Assembly (NCBI GenBank): GCA_958496175.1
Contig: OY292275.1
Coordinates: 63,751,701 to 63,815,700 of the forward strand
Source of the DNA: Sisyra terminalis
Taxonomy: Eukaryota > Arthropoda > Insecta > Neuroptera > Sisyridae
Length of the DNA: 64,000 nucleotides
Reading direction: 5' to 3'
Shown: one piece after another, positions 1 to 10,644 of the stretch
Layout of the letters: every line of letters starts with the position of its first letter
How positions within the stretch are numbered: position 1 is the first letter of the stretch
Made by a program: the position numbers and the translations under genes
Notes under the pieces: model-generated
The model's input: only the letters and a program-made list of their open reading frames with translations
What the model was told of the DNA's origin: nothing
Database searches by the model: none

Positions 1-1089
1 TGATAATAGAATGTTCCATCGGGAAATCCACCCCCCACCCCCCCTACGCTACGGTCTCGTCCGTCCGTCCGTCTGTCCAGCCCGTCGATAATCTAACAGG
101 TTGTTAGCGCACGGATCAGGCACTTTTTGATTTTCGTGAGGGGAAAATATTTCATGAAAAATTGTTTTCAGAGGGTGGTGGAGGTGGTGGAGGTGAAGGG
201 ATGAGCTTTCAGATTGAGTCAATAGAAAAATTTGAAGAAAGAAAGAGCTTTGTGTTTATTCGTTTAATGGTTCACAGGGTTTGTTTTAATTGTTGTGCCA
301 ACAAAGAAAAATTTGCACAGAAAACAATCAACGGATTCAATGGTGCCAACTTGAAAATTTTCATTTGTTACAAAACAATAGTTTCAATCCCTCTAAATTG
401 ACCTGGTCGCATATTAGGTATTTATTTTTCACCTGTTTTGTTGTCCTTTTTGGTCCTCTTTCATCCTTTTTTCGCTATGTTGTGTATTCAAATGCATTAA
501 ATATCCGAATCGGCTTATATATAATATATATGAACACGTAACACGAAATATTGAAGAGCGAGAGAGAAGGACGAACAGAGAGCTTTTCGCTATATATAGC
601 CAGGTAGATAGGTTGGATCAATAGGGGGTTCCCGGTGTTCCCGTTCGTTCCCCAACGGGGGAGCCAATGTTCTACGCTTATGCAGCACGTGAATTAATGT
701 GTACCTGTATGTGCTCCACCACAGCCTCCCCCTCAACCCTATTCAACCCCATTGTACCACACTTTCGAGTACCTGCCTGTATGGTGGATATAGGTAACGC
801 ATGCTGTTCTGGATTTGTGTCCCCGCGATATTATATCGTCGGAAACTGTTGCTTTTGTTGGTGATCGCTGCTCCAATTGGAGATATGAAGATGCCCTCGG
901 CACTGCGAATCCATCTGCCATTTTTGACATTAATCATGTGAACGACCCACATTATATTATACGAGTATATTATATATGAACAATTTACCATCTAAAATAA
1001 TTGAATTGGGGAGGAGGAAAACTATTATTCCCTTGAATCCCAATTTAGATGAAATGCCAATCTTATATGGCTCCCCATTTGAAAATGTT
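1..1089. other. AT-rich non-coding stretch, left edge
   Basis: No recognisable gene. It holds a short GTCC-type microsatellite near 57-77, C-rich tracts near 30-45, a GGTGGA-rich stretch near 175-200, and three copies of the word GAGCTTT (about 203, 245 and 580). Short ORFs on both strands lack splice context or similarity that I can recognise. Confidence 0.6.
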
Positions 1090-1546
1090 TCAACCATTCC
1101 CACCCCATATTAAATCGCAAAAAGAATTTCAAAGATATAAGATTTTTTTTTTGGTTTTCAAAAGTTTCAATAAACCAATCAAAACCTATTGTTGACTTAA
1201 TTTTTTATCGTTTTCCAATTGAGTTGGTCTCTTTTATCGAAAACAAGCGATTGTAACTGTGTACACAATATATAGAATATATTGCGGTCCAATTTAAGTA
1301 TTATAATATAAAATAGTACAACAGACATAAATTTGAACAGAAGTTCAAACAAAAATATTCGTGACGTGTTGCCCAGATACGTATTTCGATTGCCAAGCAA
1401 TCACCTGAGATGATTAACTTGTGAGAATCATCACAAAGCAGTTACGAAGTGATTCAAACTACTTGATGACCGCAGAGGAAGATTGCTTGGCAATCGAAAT
1501 ACGTATCAAATATTTTTGTTAGAACTTCTGTTAAAATTGATGTTTT
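1090..1546. repeat. HH1 foldback, left arm of composite copy 1
   Basis: Left part of a palindromic repeat. The outer part, about 1090-1265, reappears reversed at about 14380-14535. The inner part carries the family's landmark, GATACGTATTTCGATTGCC, near 1377 and its mirror near 1490. The ribozyme core is damaged in both arms: on the minus strand near 1376-1410 the CUGANGA box is lost, and on the plus strand near 1473-1508 it reads CAGAGGA (U4 to A). The arm is interrupted at 1547 by the FB-A palindrome. Confidence 0.75.
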
Positions 1547-2534
1547 TTAGACTGATTCAAAAAAAAATGATTTTTTTTCGTATTTATATAGAAAATATTG
1601 TTGGGAATGACAAAAAAAAATTCCTGTGAAAGTTTAAGCTCTTAATATTAAGAGGTATCACATCGAAAATTTCGATTTTCCATTTCAAATAAAAGAGAAC
1701 AATATTCTCTTGCACTTTGGAATTTTATAGCTCACGTTGGTGACAATATTTATAATAATGAACAAGGTATATTCTTGTAGAAAATTGAACGATCTACAAA
1801 AAAGGTTTTCGAACAAGTTTTTGATATGTTTATTCCTTCAAAAGTTATTGGGGGTCAAAGTTGAACTAAAGAGAAATTTTTATATTTTTTCAATTTTTTG
1901 ATGCAACCATCAATTTTATGAGAAAATGTTATAGTACATTTTTTTATAGAGCACTTTTTTTCCTATAATTTATCTCAATAAAAGTTTTTGATATTTTTCA
2001 CAGGGAATATTATTAATTTAAAACAATAAAATGAATATTTTCAGTTTAATGAAAATAACTTAGGACCTGTGAAAAATATAAAAAACTTTTAAAGAGATAA
2101 GTTTTAAAAAAAAAGTGTTCTACAAAAAATGTCTTTTCAAATTTTCTCATAAAATTGATGGTTGTGTCAAAAAATTGAATAAATATTAAAGTTTCTCTTT
2201 AGTTCAACTTTGACCTGGAATAACTTTTGAAGGAATAAATATATCAAAAACTTGTAATAGAGACCTTTTTTGTAGATCGTTCAATTTTCTACAAGAATAT
2301 TTCTTGGTCATTCCAAAATATTGTCACCAACGTGAGCTTTAAAATTCCAAAATGCAAGAGAATATTGATCCCATGTTATTTAAATAGAAAATCGAAATTA
2401 GCAATGCGGCACCTCTTAATACTTAATATTAAGAGCTTATCTTTCACAGGATTTCACAGGATTTTTGTCATTTCTAACAATTTTTTCGATATCATTAAGA
2501 AAAAAAAATCATATTTTTTTTTGAATCAGTCTAA
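1547..2534. repeat. FB-A giant palindrome, copy 1 (988 bp)
   Basis: A near-complete foldback. Both ends read TTAGACTGATTC then poly-A, with the mirror GAATCAGTCTAA at the right end. The arms are about 480 bp each and diverge by a few per cent, with only a short spacer near 2030-2060. Long translatable stretches in the arms, for example 2332-2577, recur in the other FB-A copies only because the DNA repeats; there is no codon-level sign of coding. It lies inside HH1 at the same internal point as FB-A copy 2. Confidence 0.85.
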
Positions 2535-2770
2535 TAAACATAAATTTGAACAGAAGTTCAAACAAAAATATTTGTGATATATTGATCCAAACTACTTTAT
2601 GACCACTGAGGAAGATTGCTTAGCAATCTAAATATGTATTTACGTTGTTCAAATTATGATTTTTATATATTTTTTTATTATATTATACTTCATAAATAGG
2701 ACCTCAATATATTCTATATATTGTACACACAATATAACTGTTCAAAGTCAGCGAAAAAATCTTATTTTGA
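2535..2770. repeat. HH1 right arm of composite copy 1
   Basis: Resumes HH1 after FB-A. A decayed plus-strand hammerhead lies at about 2597-2640: CTGAGGA and stem II are present but G12 has become U (CTAAA instead of CGAAA). It continues into the conserved outer arm near 2690-2765, with the block containing TATATTGTACACAC and then GTTCAAAGTCAGCG. Confidence 0.75.
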
Positions 2771-2887
2771 TCAATTGCAACATTTATAATTGTCACTTGT
2801 TACAGTTTGGCAATTATTGCATGATTGAAAGAAAAAATTTCAACCCCTTACAGTCCCAACAAAGAAATTATGCCTTCTTATTTTTGA

Positions 2888-3170
2888 AGTTATACTTCTT
2901 TAGCTTCGTTATGAAATCAGACTGAATCTAAATGTCAAAATGAAATAAGACTTGTGGATCTCGCAAAAACTTGACGACAGCTGAACCGATTTGACTCATT
3001 TTGGACTTGAAATATTTGTAGAAGTTATAAGAAAGGTTTAAAAGGTGAAAAAACAGGAAAAAATTGGTAGGAAAATAGTAAAAACTAATAATGTTTTCCC
3101 CATATAAACTTTTAATACCTGTCAAATTGGCCAAATAGGCAGAGTAGGCGCTGACACTAATAAATATTTG
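2888..3170 (-). repeat. Outer module of an HH1-type element
   Basis: About 280 bp, repeated in the opposite orientation at 29535-29795, where it also abuts an HH1 foldback. It ends with GGCGCTGACACTAATAAAT, mirrored at the other copy, and is probably a terminal domain. It contains a stretch like 'accgatttgactcattttgg', a type common in the untranslated ends of insect retroelements (family knowledge; I cannot assign the class). Confidence 0.6.
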
Positions 3171-4487
3171 ACAACAAACGAATATGCCATTTCTTGACTT
3201 TGTGATTTTGGAAAAGTATTGCCATTTACTTGTAATTACATGTTTTACTTAATATTTATTGCAATCCGCAACAATGGGGGAAATGACAATCATTTGTCAA
3301 TATTGTAAGGCGTTAAAATACAGTGGTGAATCTACTGGGTTCTATTGTGCTGTTGGAAAAGTAAAATTGCAACAATTGGTCCCACCACAAAATCCATAAA
3401 GCTTATTAGTTTATGGGATAGGAAATTATTTTAAAAACTCCTTGACTAATGTTCAAAAAAATAACAGTTGTTTTCAAATGACGTTATTTTGCTCATAAAA
3501 TAAATATTATGTTTAAGGAAGTACTGAAGAAAACAGGAATATTCCCAGTAAGCATAAAGTCCTTAAATAATAGGGAATTTTAGATCGAATTGGCCAAAAT
3601 ATGTTTATAGGTGAGAATTTAAGGATTTTTATATGCATATGAGTTTTAACATGTTGAATATTTTTACAGGTATAAATCTAAATAAGTTACAATGCATATT
3701 AATTTAATTGTTAATAATCATTGTTGTTGTTGGCAATTTAATAATTTAATGTAGCAATATTACCGATAAGTTCACCGGATCCCCTGATGCTTATTGTATA
3801 AAAAAAATGCATATAACATAATCAAGTACATATCAATTGGAACGTAGGCAATTGCTAAAATGCATTATTTTTTAAAAGTATTTAATATTATGCACAAAAG
3901 CATTTGATTAAATCATAAAATGAAATTTGAACTTTGGTTTGTTTGTATAAACATGAAAAGTATTATTAAATTGTATATGCACGAAAAATGCAAATATATT
4001 GGTGATATGAAATAACAAAGCTAAAGCTTGAAGGCCAAAATGAGAGAATGGCAGCTTTAAATATGTCGTTTAAGGAATTTGAAACCAGTTCCAGGTATTT
4101 ATTATATTTGTTGTCAATTATAAATGCATTAACACCTGTTTTCCGATTCCATGCCAGATTGAGAGCAGGTAAAATTCTTTTCAATTTAACACCTGTTTGG
4201 AATTTATTCGGTTTTGCTCATAATATTGGTCATTATAGTACAAAGGTTGATAATTTGAACGTAAATATTTGTCTACCTGCATTATTTCGTGCAATTAAAG
4301 AACAGGTTTATTGATTTTGATAATATTTTGTTTTCAGGTGCATTTTAGGCGTGTTTCGCCAAAAATAAGGATAAAGATATTATTCTAGTTTTACTTATGG
4401 TTCCAATCTGAAGATAGCTTTACTGATTTGATAGAAACTTTATAATCAAGTTCAACTAAATTTTCTTCCGAAGAAAAGGTTGCCTAT
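3171..4487. other. Unresolved AT-rich stretch with opposing small ORFs
   Basis: No recognisable repeat. Two overlapping ORFs face each other: 88 aa on plus (4048-4314) and 72 aa on minus (3966-4184). On the minus strand the block AACAGGTGTTAA occurs twice about 60 bp apart and looks like a repeated splice-donor context. I cannot tell which strand, if either, codes. Confidence 0.3.
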
Positions 4488-5268
4488 ATTAGGGTGATTT
4501 TTTTTTACTTTTTTTCGCCCCATCGTGAAATTTTGTTGGAAATACCAACAAAAAAACCCATGAAAGTTTGAGCCCTTAATATTAATTTTAAGTCCTTGAC
4601 CAAGACGTGTAAAGATTTCCCATTGAAAATACACAGAAACTCTGATTTTTTATTTTTAAATTTCTATATTTCAGCGGCATTTCATGGGATCGCTTTTACC
4701 GAAGATGGTTTTTTCTCAGAATTAAACGCTCTACAAAAGTGCCCATTGCGACAAAGTCGTAACTCACACCGGTGAGGTAGTACGGGCCACTGAACCTGAT
4801 TTTTCCATAAAATTCGCGTTTTTTTGCATTTATCTCGTAAATAACAAGAGCTACGGAAAAATTACAAATGAAAAACTTGTAGAGAATTTGATTTCCTACA
4901 AAAAAGTTTCTGTAGACCAAATCGCTAAGATTAAACGAGATATTAAGCCTTGAATTTTATAGAAAAATCAGGTTCAGTGGCCCGTACTACCTCACCGGTG
5001 TGAGTTACGACTTTGTCGCAATGGGCACTTTTGTAGAGCGGTTAATTCTGAGAAAAAAGCATCTTCGGTAAAGGCGATCCCATGAAATGCCGCTGAGATA
5101 TAGAAATTTAAAAATAAAAAATCAGAGTTTCCGTGTATTTTCAATGGGAAATCTTTACACGTCTTGGTCGAGGACTTAAAATTAATATTAAGGGCTCAAA
5201 CTTTCAGGGATTTTTTTTTTTGGTATTTCCAACAAAATTTCACGATGGGACCAAAAAAAATCACCCTA
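4488..5268. repeat. FB-C palindrome, arms about 320 bp
   Basis: Left end TTAGGGTGATTT, right end AAATCACCCTAG. The arms, 4490-4812 and about 4950-5268, mirror each other almost throughout, including the GC-rich block with CTCACACCGGTGAGGTAG (about 4767) and its complement (about 4992). The unpaired middle is about 137 bp. Near 4720 and 5030 it contains a 'GCTCTACAAAAG' module shared with FB-A and with the 31-kb and 50-kb repeats. No transposase-like ORF is visible, so it is probably non-autonomous. Confidence 0.85.
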
Positions 5269-5871
5269 GCCTTTATGCAGGTTGCCTATTTAGCGCTATC
5301 TAGGTGCCGATTTTTAGAAGCTTTGACCATGTGGTTCTCCCAAATGCTAAAACTTTTAATACAGTAATGAATTTCTATATAAATCTTCATCTCAAATAAA
5401 GATTACATAAATTACCATAGAAACCATAACTATCATTTATTACAACTTTGAGGTATGATGATGGTATTTCACTCACACCTATGTGTTTACAGTATTTGTT
5501 TTCTCTCTTTACCGGCATACTACACATATTTGCCTACTATGATTATGAGAATTAAAATGCAATTAAAAAGAAAGATTTTTTAAAGCAATATTGAAAGATT
5601 ATTTATTAAATTATTATATTTTTCTATATTTGGATTAAAAATTAGTTTCAATATATGGATGGGTAAATGAAATACATAATTGGAACTAAAACTTATCTGG
5701 AAAAATTTGCCTTTACCATTAGGAAAGAAAATCTTTAGATAGTACCAATTTTTTTCGACAAAACATTTAATTTCAATGCACTTTGCATTGTATTAGAATT
5801 AATAGGCAACAAATTTATAGCATCAAAAAAAAAATGCCGAAAATAATTCAGAAATACCAAAAACTCTAACC
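5269..5871. other. Non-coding AT-rich stretch
   Basis: No repeat or gene recognised. On the minus strand it would be the intron or downstream part of the family A unit at 5872. ATGCAAAGTGCATTGAAATT near 5777-5800, read on minus, resembles a segment downstream of the second family A unit near 6640-6665. Confidence 0.35.
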
Positions 5872-6140
5872 TTACTTTCCGGTGCAAAATTCAGCGACTA
5901 CTTGATCTGCAATCCCATGGAAAATGACTCCACTAGTTGCACACAAATAAAATGCACTAATTATTATAAATTTTACTTTTCCAAACACTAATTTAATATG
6001 GAAAAATCCAAAATAATGCCACCAACTTTTCACGCATCGGACGCTGGGCAAACATTTGCGATCAGCCAATGACGCTCGACGTTCATTTGTTTTATCTAGG
6101 GGAAAACGAAAAAAAAAACTTACTAAAAAACAGGAAAAAA
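5872..6140 (-). CDS. Family A candidate exon, copy 1
   Basis: Best-preserved copy of a unit found three times within 2 kb. On minus, a pyrimidine tract ending in CGTTTTCCCCTAG looks like a splice acceptor. It is followed by an open frame with SLADRKCL, then WWHYFGFFHIKLVFGKVKF, then SAFYLCATSGVIFHG and ADQVVAEFCTGK, ending at a GTAAGG donor. The middle is hydrophobic and could be one or two membrane segments. The ORF track's start codon lies upstream of the acceptor and is probably not real. I recognise no family. The shared acceptor, shared donor and partly conserved residues support a former or present gene family; coding status is inference. Confidence 0.35.
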
Positions 6141-6599
6141 TTTTTTTGGTGTTCAGGTACAAAATAAAAATTTGGATGTTTTCAGGTTTTCATCTAAAGA
6201 TTGTCCAATATTTTCATTGGTATTAGGATTATCATGTTATCCATGAATTGACGTCATTTGACCTTATCATCCTTACCTATACTTAACCTTTTTACTGTGA
6301 CTTAAGTGTGTTTTATAATACCTAGTTATTATAAAACATTGTTAAGTCATTGTTGTTGGGTAGACAATTCAATTATCGACGTTATTGTTGCCTAATGTAG
6401 CCTAAATATAAACAGGGCGATTATAAGGGTGAACAATGGTCATGGCCATCCAGGGGGTCGAAATTTACAAAGCGAAACTTATAATAAGCATTTTGTAGTT
6501 TTCTTTTAACTCTTTAGTACCAATATAATAAGGGTCCCAAACTACTTGATCCGGATGCCCAAATGGTTAATTTTCAAAGGCGGCTATGAGTTTCAAATA

Positions 6600-6940
6600 G
6601 AAATTTCCGCCAAGGAAAACATTTTCCTCATAAAAAAAATAATAATTTCAATGCAATCTGCATGGTTGTAGGTTGTTAAAGAATTGGCAAAAACTTTAAG
6701 TGTAGTTTTATTAGATAAGTATGATAAATTATAGAAAATATAGCGAGAAAAATCTAACCTTACTTTTTGGTGACAAACGGCATTTTCTTGGTCAGGAAAA
6801 TTTTGGTCGAATTTTATCATCACAATAGTTTTGCACAAGTAATTGTTGTGGAATTTCACTTTTTAGATCGTAAATTTTGTTGGTTGAAAGCCAAAAATTT
6901 CCAATCTGTCATTGACGATGGATTTTGAATTGATTCATCT
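6600..6940 (-). pseudogene. Family A candidate exon, copy 2 (frame broken)
   Basis: Aligns with copies 1 and 3. On minus, TTTTCCCCAAG acceptor-like sequence is followed by codons giving SSMTDWKF, then a frame break near 6860 (stop after RSKK). The second half, KFHNNYLCKTIVMIKFDQ to AVCHQK, is open and ends at the same GTAAGG donor as copy 1. The frame break and the absence of other exons suggest a pseudogene. Confidence 0.35.
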
Positions 6941-7439
6941 TGGGGAAAATTAAGTAAAGAAAATTAAGTTAATGGACAAACTTATAATATACTTATTATA
7001 GAAATATACTTACTTATTTTATTGTCAAAATAAATCATTGAATTATTTATGGGTTTCTTTAGCTTCCGAAAAAAATAAATCCTTGATTTGTCATTAGTTT
7101 TTCTTCAAGTTGGCTGGGAGATTGATATTATTTAATACTAACCTCAATGATATATTAATCAATGATAAATAAATATACCAGGGGAAGTATTTGCAATGTT
7201 TTTAGGGAAGTTATGGAAAAATAATTTAAATTTATTAATCTTTGTAGCTGAAAACATATACCTACTTGATCTCCTAACCCTTGATCGACAAATGATTTAG
7301 TCATTATTGATTTAAAAAAAAAATATTATCTCTAATTCTATTTAAAAGACAATTAAAATCGTAGAAATAATTAAATAATTCATTCCATCAACTTAATTCA
7401 AATTCAAAAAGAAAATTTCCCCCGCCTCAGTTAGTTAGT

Positions 7440-7690
7440 TAGTTACTTTTTTTTTTTCAATTTTCCCCTAGATGAAACAATTGCGCATCAGGTGTCAATG
7501 GCCGATCGGAAATCTTTTCGACGCAATTTGCAAAAAGTTTGTTTCGATTATTTTTTACTGTTTTTACTAAAAAAAAATACATTTTTAATAGTGAAATCCA
7601 TAATAAGTAGTGCATTTTGTGTGTGGAAAATATTTGGAGCCGATTTCCGACCAAAAAAAATGCCGGATTCCTGACAACTATGCAAGGTTA
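7440..7690 (+). pseudogene. Family A candidate exon, copy 3 (inverted)
   Basis: Plus-strand copy of the family A unit. A pyrimidine tract ending TTTTCCCCTAG (about 7457-7470) is followed by an open frame with VSMADRKSF, FDYFLLFLLKK and VKSIISSAFCVWKIFGADF. A stop interrupts it just before the conserved end, where copies 1 and 2 reach a GTAAGG donor and this copy has GGTTAG. Probably inactive. Confidence 0.35.
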
Positions 7691-7981
7691 GATACTTGGG
7701 TTTTTTCCTGTTTTTTTTTATAAAATTACATTTTGAAATTGGTTTAATGCCTAGTGCATCAATTTTGATGCATAATATTCTAATTACGGGTTTGGTTTCA
7801 ACTATGAAATTTTCATTTTTTTAACCAGTGGGTTGAGATGAAGATCCAGCTTGCCTTGATATATCTTGGTTTTTTACAGGGCCTTATGATTAGTAACTAA
7901 CTAAAATCCCTGGATTTTCTTAATGTTAGATATTCTGTCCAACTCCTTTTATTGGTTTCTACAAATCCAAGATTGCCTAAA

Positions 7982-8194
7982 TTAGGGTTACCAACTCTCC
8001 AGTTTTAGTCCGGAGACTCCTGAAAAATTAAGTTTTCTCCAAACTCGAGTTTATACAAAAAAAAAAAAAATGATTTTTTGTTTTTATTTTGAACACTTTT
8101 TCTTGTAAACATATCTTCTTCTTTTTATTAAATGCATCTCTCCGGATTAAGGCATAAGATCTCCACTTTCTGAAATTTAGAATTGGTAACTCTA
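7982..8194. mobile_element. Small TIR element, GGTTACCAAC family
   Basis: Begins TTAGGGTTACCAACTCTCC and ends AATTGGTAACTCTAG, an imperfect inverted pair, with no coding capacity. The terminal sequence and a nearby GTCCGGAGACTCC block recur at 38407-39905, so this is a short member of that family, or a derivative of it. Confidence 0.6.
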
Positions 8195-8368
8195 GCCTAA
8201 ATACTCAGGTACCCGATCTTAGCAACCGGAATAATACATTGTTTTTTAAGGGATATGACCCCGAAATAATTCTGTACGTTTTTATTGTTTTTTATTTTAA
8301 TACGGCATTATTCCTATGTTTTTTTTTAGTGTCATTCTATGCTATTCCTCGACAATGACTGGGTATTG

Positions 8369-8537
8369 CTAAGGTTTATAAAACACACAGGTGGCCTCAT
8401 GGTGGCTACGTGATGAATACGTGACGTATCCAGAAGAAATTCGTGCATATCTTTAGACTGATTCAAATTTCAAAATTCTTCGTATGACGTAATTTTTTTT
8501 TTCTAATGAGGCCACCTGTGTAATTTATAAGCCTTAG
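8369..8537. mobile_element. MITE with 32-bp TIRs, ACACAGGTGG family, copy 1
   Basis: The ends CTAAGGTTTATAAAACACAC and the mirror of CTAAGGCTTATAAATTACAC both run on into AGGTGGCCTCAT, giving imperfect 32-bp inverted repeats around a 105-bp core. A second copy at 48537-48688 shares the ends and the core (CAAAATTCTTCGTATGACG). No transposase; non-autonomous. Confidence 0.75.
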
Positions 8538-8560
8538 GGTAATGCAAGGTTTATTTTATA

Positions 8561-9017
8561 ACATTGACTATGTGTTTTATATATATAAAGGTTTATATTT
8601 CCAAGAGACAATTTTTTAAAATTTAAAATGAATTTATTGTGCTTTTTATCAGTTCAACTAAAAATATTTTTACAGATTATTTTCTAACTTTCAATTATCT
8701 TTCTAATGATATATAACTCACCTGTCAAAAGTAAACGATTTCTGTTTTCATCCCTAGGGAATACCTTCTCTTAATATTTTTTTTGGAATGACAAGTAGCC
8801 TATAGTCTGCGGGAAATTGTGTTGTATCTTAATTCCAAATTTCATTAAATTCGGTTGTTCCGTTCTTTAGTTAAATCGGGACACACAGACAGACAGACAA
8901 AAATTTTAAAAATGTTAAATTCGAAATAAGGGCCTCTTGAAACAAATATTTACCCTAAAATTGGGTTCAAAACCGAAATGTACCGATAGACGAAAGAATT
9001 TTATATATTAGCATAGA
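8561..9017 (-). mobile_element. Helitron 5' fragment
   Basis: Matches the right part of the Helitron at 44961-46279. On minus the 5' end reads A|TCTATGCTAATATATAAAA, with the TC start and flanking A expected of Helitrons. It includes a short ACAG-rich tract and the 'ccctagggaatacc' block. The 3' part of the element is missing. Confidence 0.65.
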
Positions 9018-9120
9018 TTATATTAAATTATACTACATAAATTGGACCGCAATATATTCTATATATTGTATACACAGTACAACTGTTCAAAGTCAGCGAA
9101 AAAAAAATCTTATTTTGATG
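9018..9120. repeat. HH1 outer-arm fragment
   Basis: Only the distal arm of HH1 (ACCGCAATATATTCTATATA, then GTTCAAAGTCAGCG), immediately after a Helitron end. There is no ribozyme core here. Confidence 0.65.
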
Positions 9121-9154
9121 TAGGTAATTATTAAAATCAAAGCAGAGCACTCTG

Positions 9155-9425
9155 ATGGGTATTCAGATTTATGTTTCTATCCCTAGGGAATACCTTCCCT
9201 TATTATTTTTTTGGAACGATAAGTAGCCTATAGTCTGTGAGAAATTGTGTTGTATCTTAATTCCAAATTTCATTAAATTTCGTTGTTCAGTTTTTGAGTT
9301 AAATCGGGACAAACAGACAGACAAAAATTTTAAATAAGGACTTTTTTAAACAAATATTTATCTTAAAATTGGGTTCAAACTCTAAATGTACAGACAGACA
9401 TAAGAATTTTATATATTAGTCTAGA
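9155..9425 (-). mobile_element. Second Helitron 5' fragment
   Basis: Repeats the 'ccctagggaataccttccct' region and the terminal block of the copy ending at 9017. The 5' end on minus is A|TCTAGACTAATATATAAAA. Truncated at the 3' side. Confidence 0.6.
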
Positions 9426-9756
9426 TAATAAATAAATAACTTCTTTTCTGGGAAGTTCCTTTAAAATTTTTGCAGTAACATGGTCATTCCAGGAGGTTTG
9501 TAATGTAATCTTGGGAAAAACCATTTTTAAGTTCCCAGATGATTGTTTTGACCTTGCTGATTATATAATTTAGTGCTGACCTGTGGCTTTACTGCCATTT
9601 TTAATAATATTTAACAAATAAATCATTTAAATTGACTTCCATAATTAATTTTGAATTGATCTTTTCAATCTTCATCTCATTTCAATATTTTTTTAAAGAA
9701 GAAGGCAATTCAGGGTGTTTAACATTGTTTTTTTTTTTGTTGAATATTTTTATTAT

Positions 9757-9807
9757 TCAATTAGCTACGTTTCGTTACGTATCGTAACTTCTTCAGGGTT
9801 CTTGATT
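9757..9807 (-). ncRNA. Hammerhead ribozyme HH2-a (candidate)
   Basis: Minus strand: CUGAAGA, an extra A, stem II GUUAC/GUAAC with loop GAUAC, GAAA, then CGUA as stem III and the cleavage site. Stem I would pair the flank CAAGAACC with GCUAAUUG; one pair is lost relative to HH2-c. N7 is A. Intact core. Confidence 0.65.
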
Positions 9808-9857
9808 CACAAAAATAAAATATTTTCAATTTTTTTAATAATATTTTATTTTTGTGA

Positions 9858-9907
9858 ATCAAGAAGCCTGATAAAGTTACGATACGTAACGAAACGTAGC
9901 TACTTCA
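9858..9907 (+). pseudogene. Decayed HH2 hammerhead (G8 to A)
   Basis: Right arm of HH2 copy 1: CUGAUAA in place of CUGANGA, so the essential G8 is lost, although stem II, GAAA and stem I remain. Expected to be inactive. Confidence 0.65.
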
Positions 9908-9960
9908 ATAGGTAAAAATATTAAATAAAAAAATCGATCTTAAACCACCTGAATTTTCGT

Positions 9961-10424
9961 CTTATTTAAAAAAAATAAAAGCTGAGATCTGAATTTTATC
10001 TTCTATCTCATTTCAATGCCATTTTGCAATACGCCTAATACGCCAGAAATGCCATTTATGCTTTAGGTACTATAAAACCCTTAAACTATTAAAAACTACC
10101 TACTACTACAGCTTTTATTGAAAAATTCAAATTTTTTATCAAAAATTTTTGTCAAAATTTCGTAACATTTTTTGATACTTAAAAGAAGATTTAAAAACGT
10201 ATTGAATACAAGTCCTAGAGATCCAGAATTAGTGACTTTTTGAGAATATTTATTCGTTTTTATGATCTTTCTTCTTTTTCTAAGTCATCTACATCCGAAA
10301 GGCGATCCAAATGACTATGGTATAATGGTGTAAGAATCGCACCCCTGAATATTTATATGAAGGTCTGACCCAACTATCGACGTAGATCTTTTCGTCAAAA
10401 GTTCTGACATCTTTCCATCGATTT
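9961..10424. other. Non-coding stretch between two HH2 elements
   Basis: The first 70 bp are the conserved right flank of HH2, ending ATGCCATTTTGCAA, which is repeated near 10800. I recognise no gene in the rest. Confidence 0.5.
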
Positions 10425-10547
10425 TTTGAGATAAGAACCATGGCGACAATTTCAGTTAGTCATTGCAAATTTTAAAGAATTCACGTTTGTCAATTTTAGA
10501 GAAATCTTATCGACTTTCTTCAGCAAAAATTTCATCGACTGCTTTAT
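10425..10547 (+). repeat. Direct repeat flanking HH2 copy 2, left
   Basis: From GAGATAAGAACCATGGCG to TTCATCGACTGCTTTAT. It recurs at 10833-10963 with roughly 10% divergence. The HH2 foldback lies exactly between the two, so they may be an unusually long target duplication or the product of recombination. Confidence 0.7.
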
Positions 10548-10564
10548 GTTGAATATTTTTACCT

Positions 10565-10616
10565 ATTCAAGTAGCTACGTTTCGTTACGTATCGTAACTT
10601 CATCAGGCTGCTTGAT
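10565..10616 (-). ncRNA. Hammerhead ribozyme HH2-b
   Basis: Minus strand: stem I (AAUCAAGCAGC with GCUACUUGAAU: 3 bp, one mismatch, 5 bp), CUGAUGA, extra A, stem II GUUAC/GUAAC with loop GAUAC, GAAA, ACGU as self-complementary stem III, and A17. Cleavage is predicted after GUA. Confidence 0.75.
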
Positions 10617-10644
10617 TCACAAGAAAATATTTTATTTTTGCGAA

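Larger units (their letters stand above)
9700..9960. repeat. HH2 foldback, copy 1
   Basis: Inverted arms bring together two hammerhead-like motifs, minus strand on the left and plus strand on the right, around a short AT-rich centre near 9810-9855. The outer ends mirror each other (TTCAGGGTGTTTAA against TTAAACCACCTGAA). It continues on the right into a conserved flank (AAAAGCTGAGATCTGA) also found with the copies at 10.7 and 38.1 kb. Confidence 0.75.
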
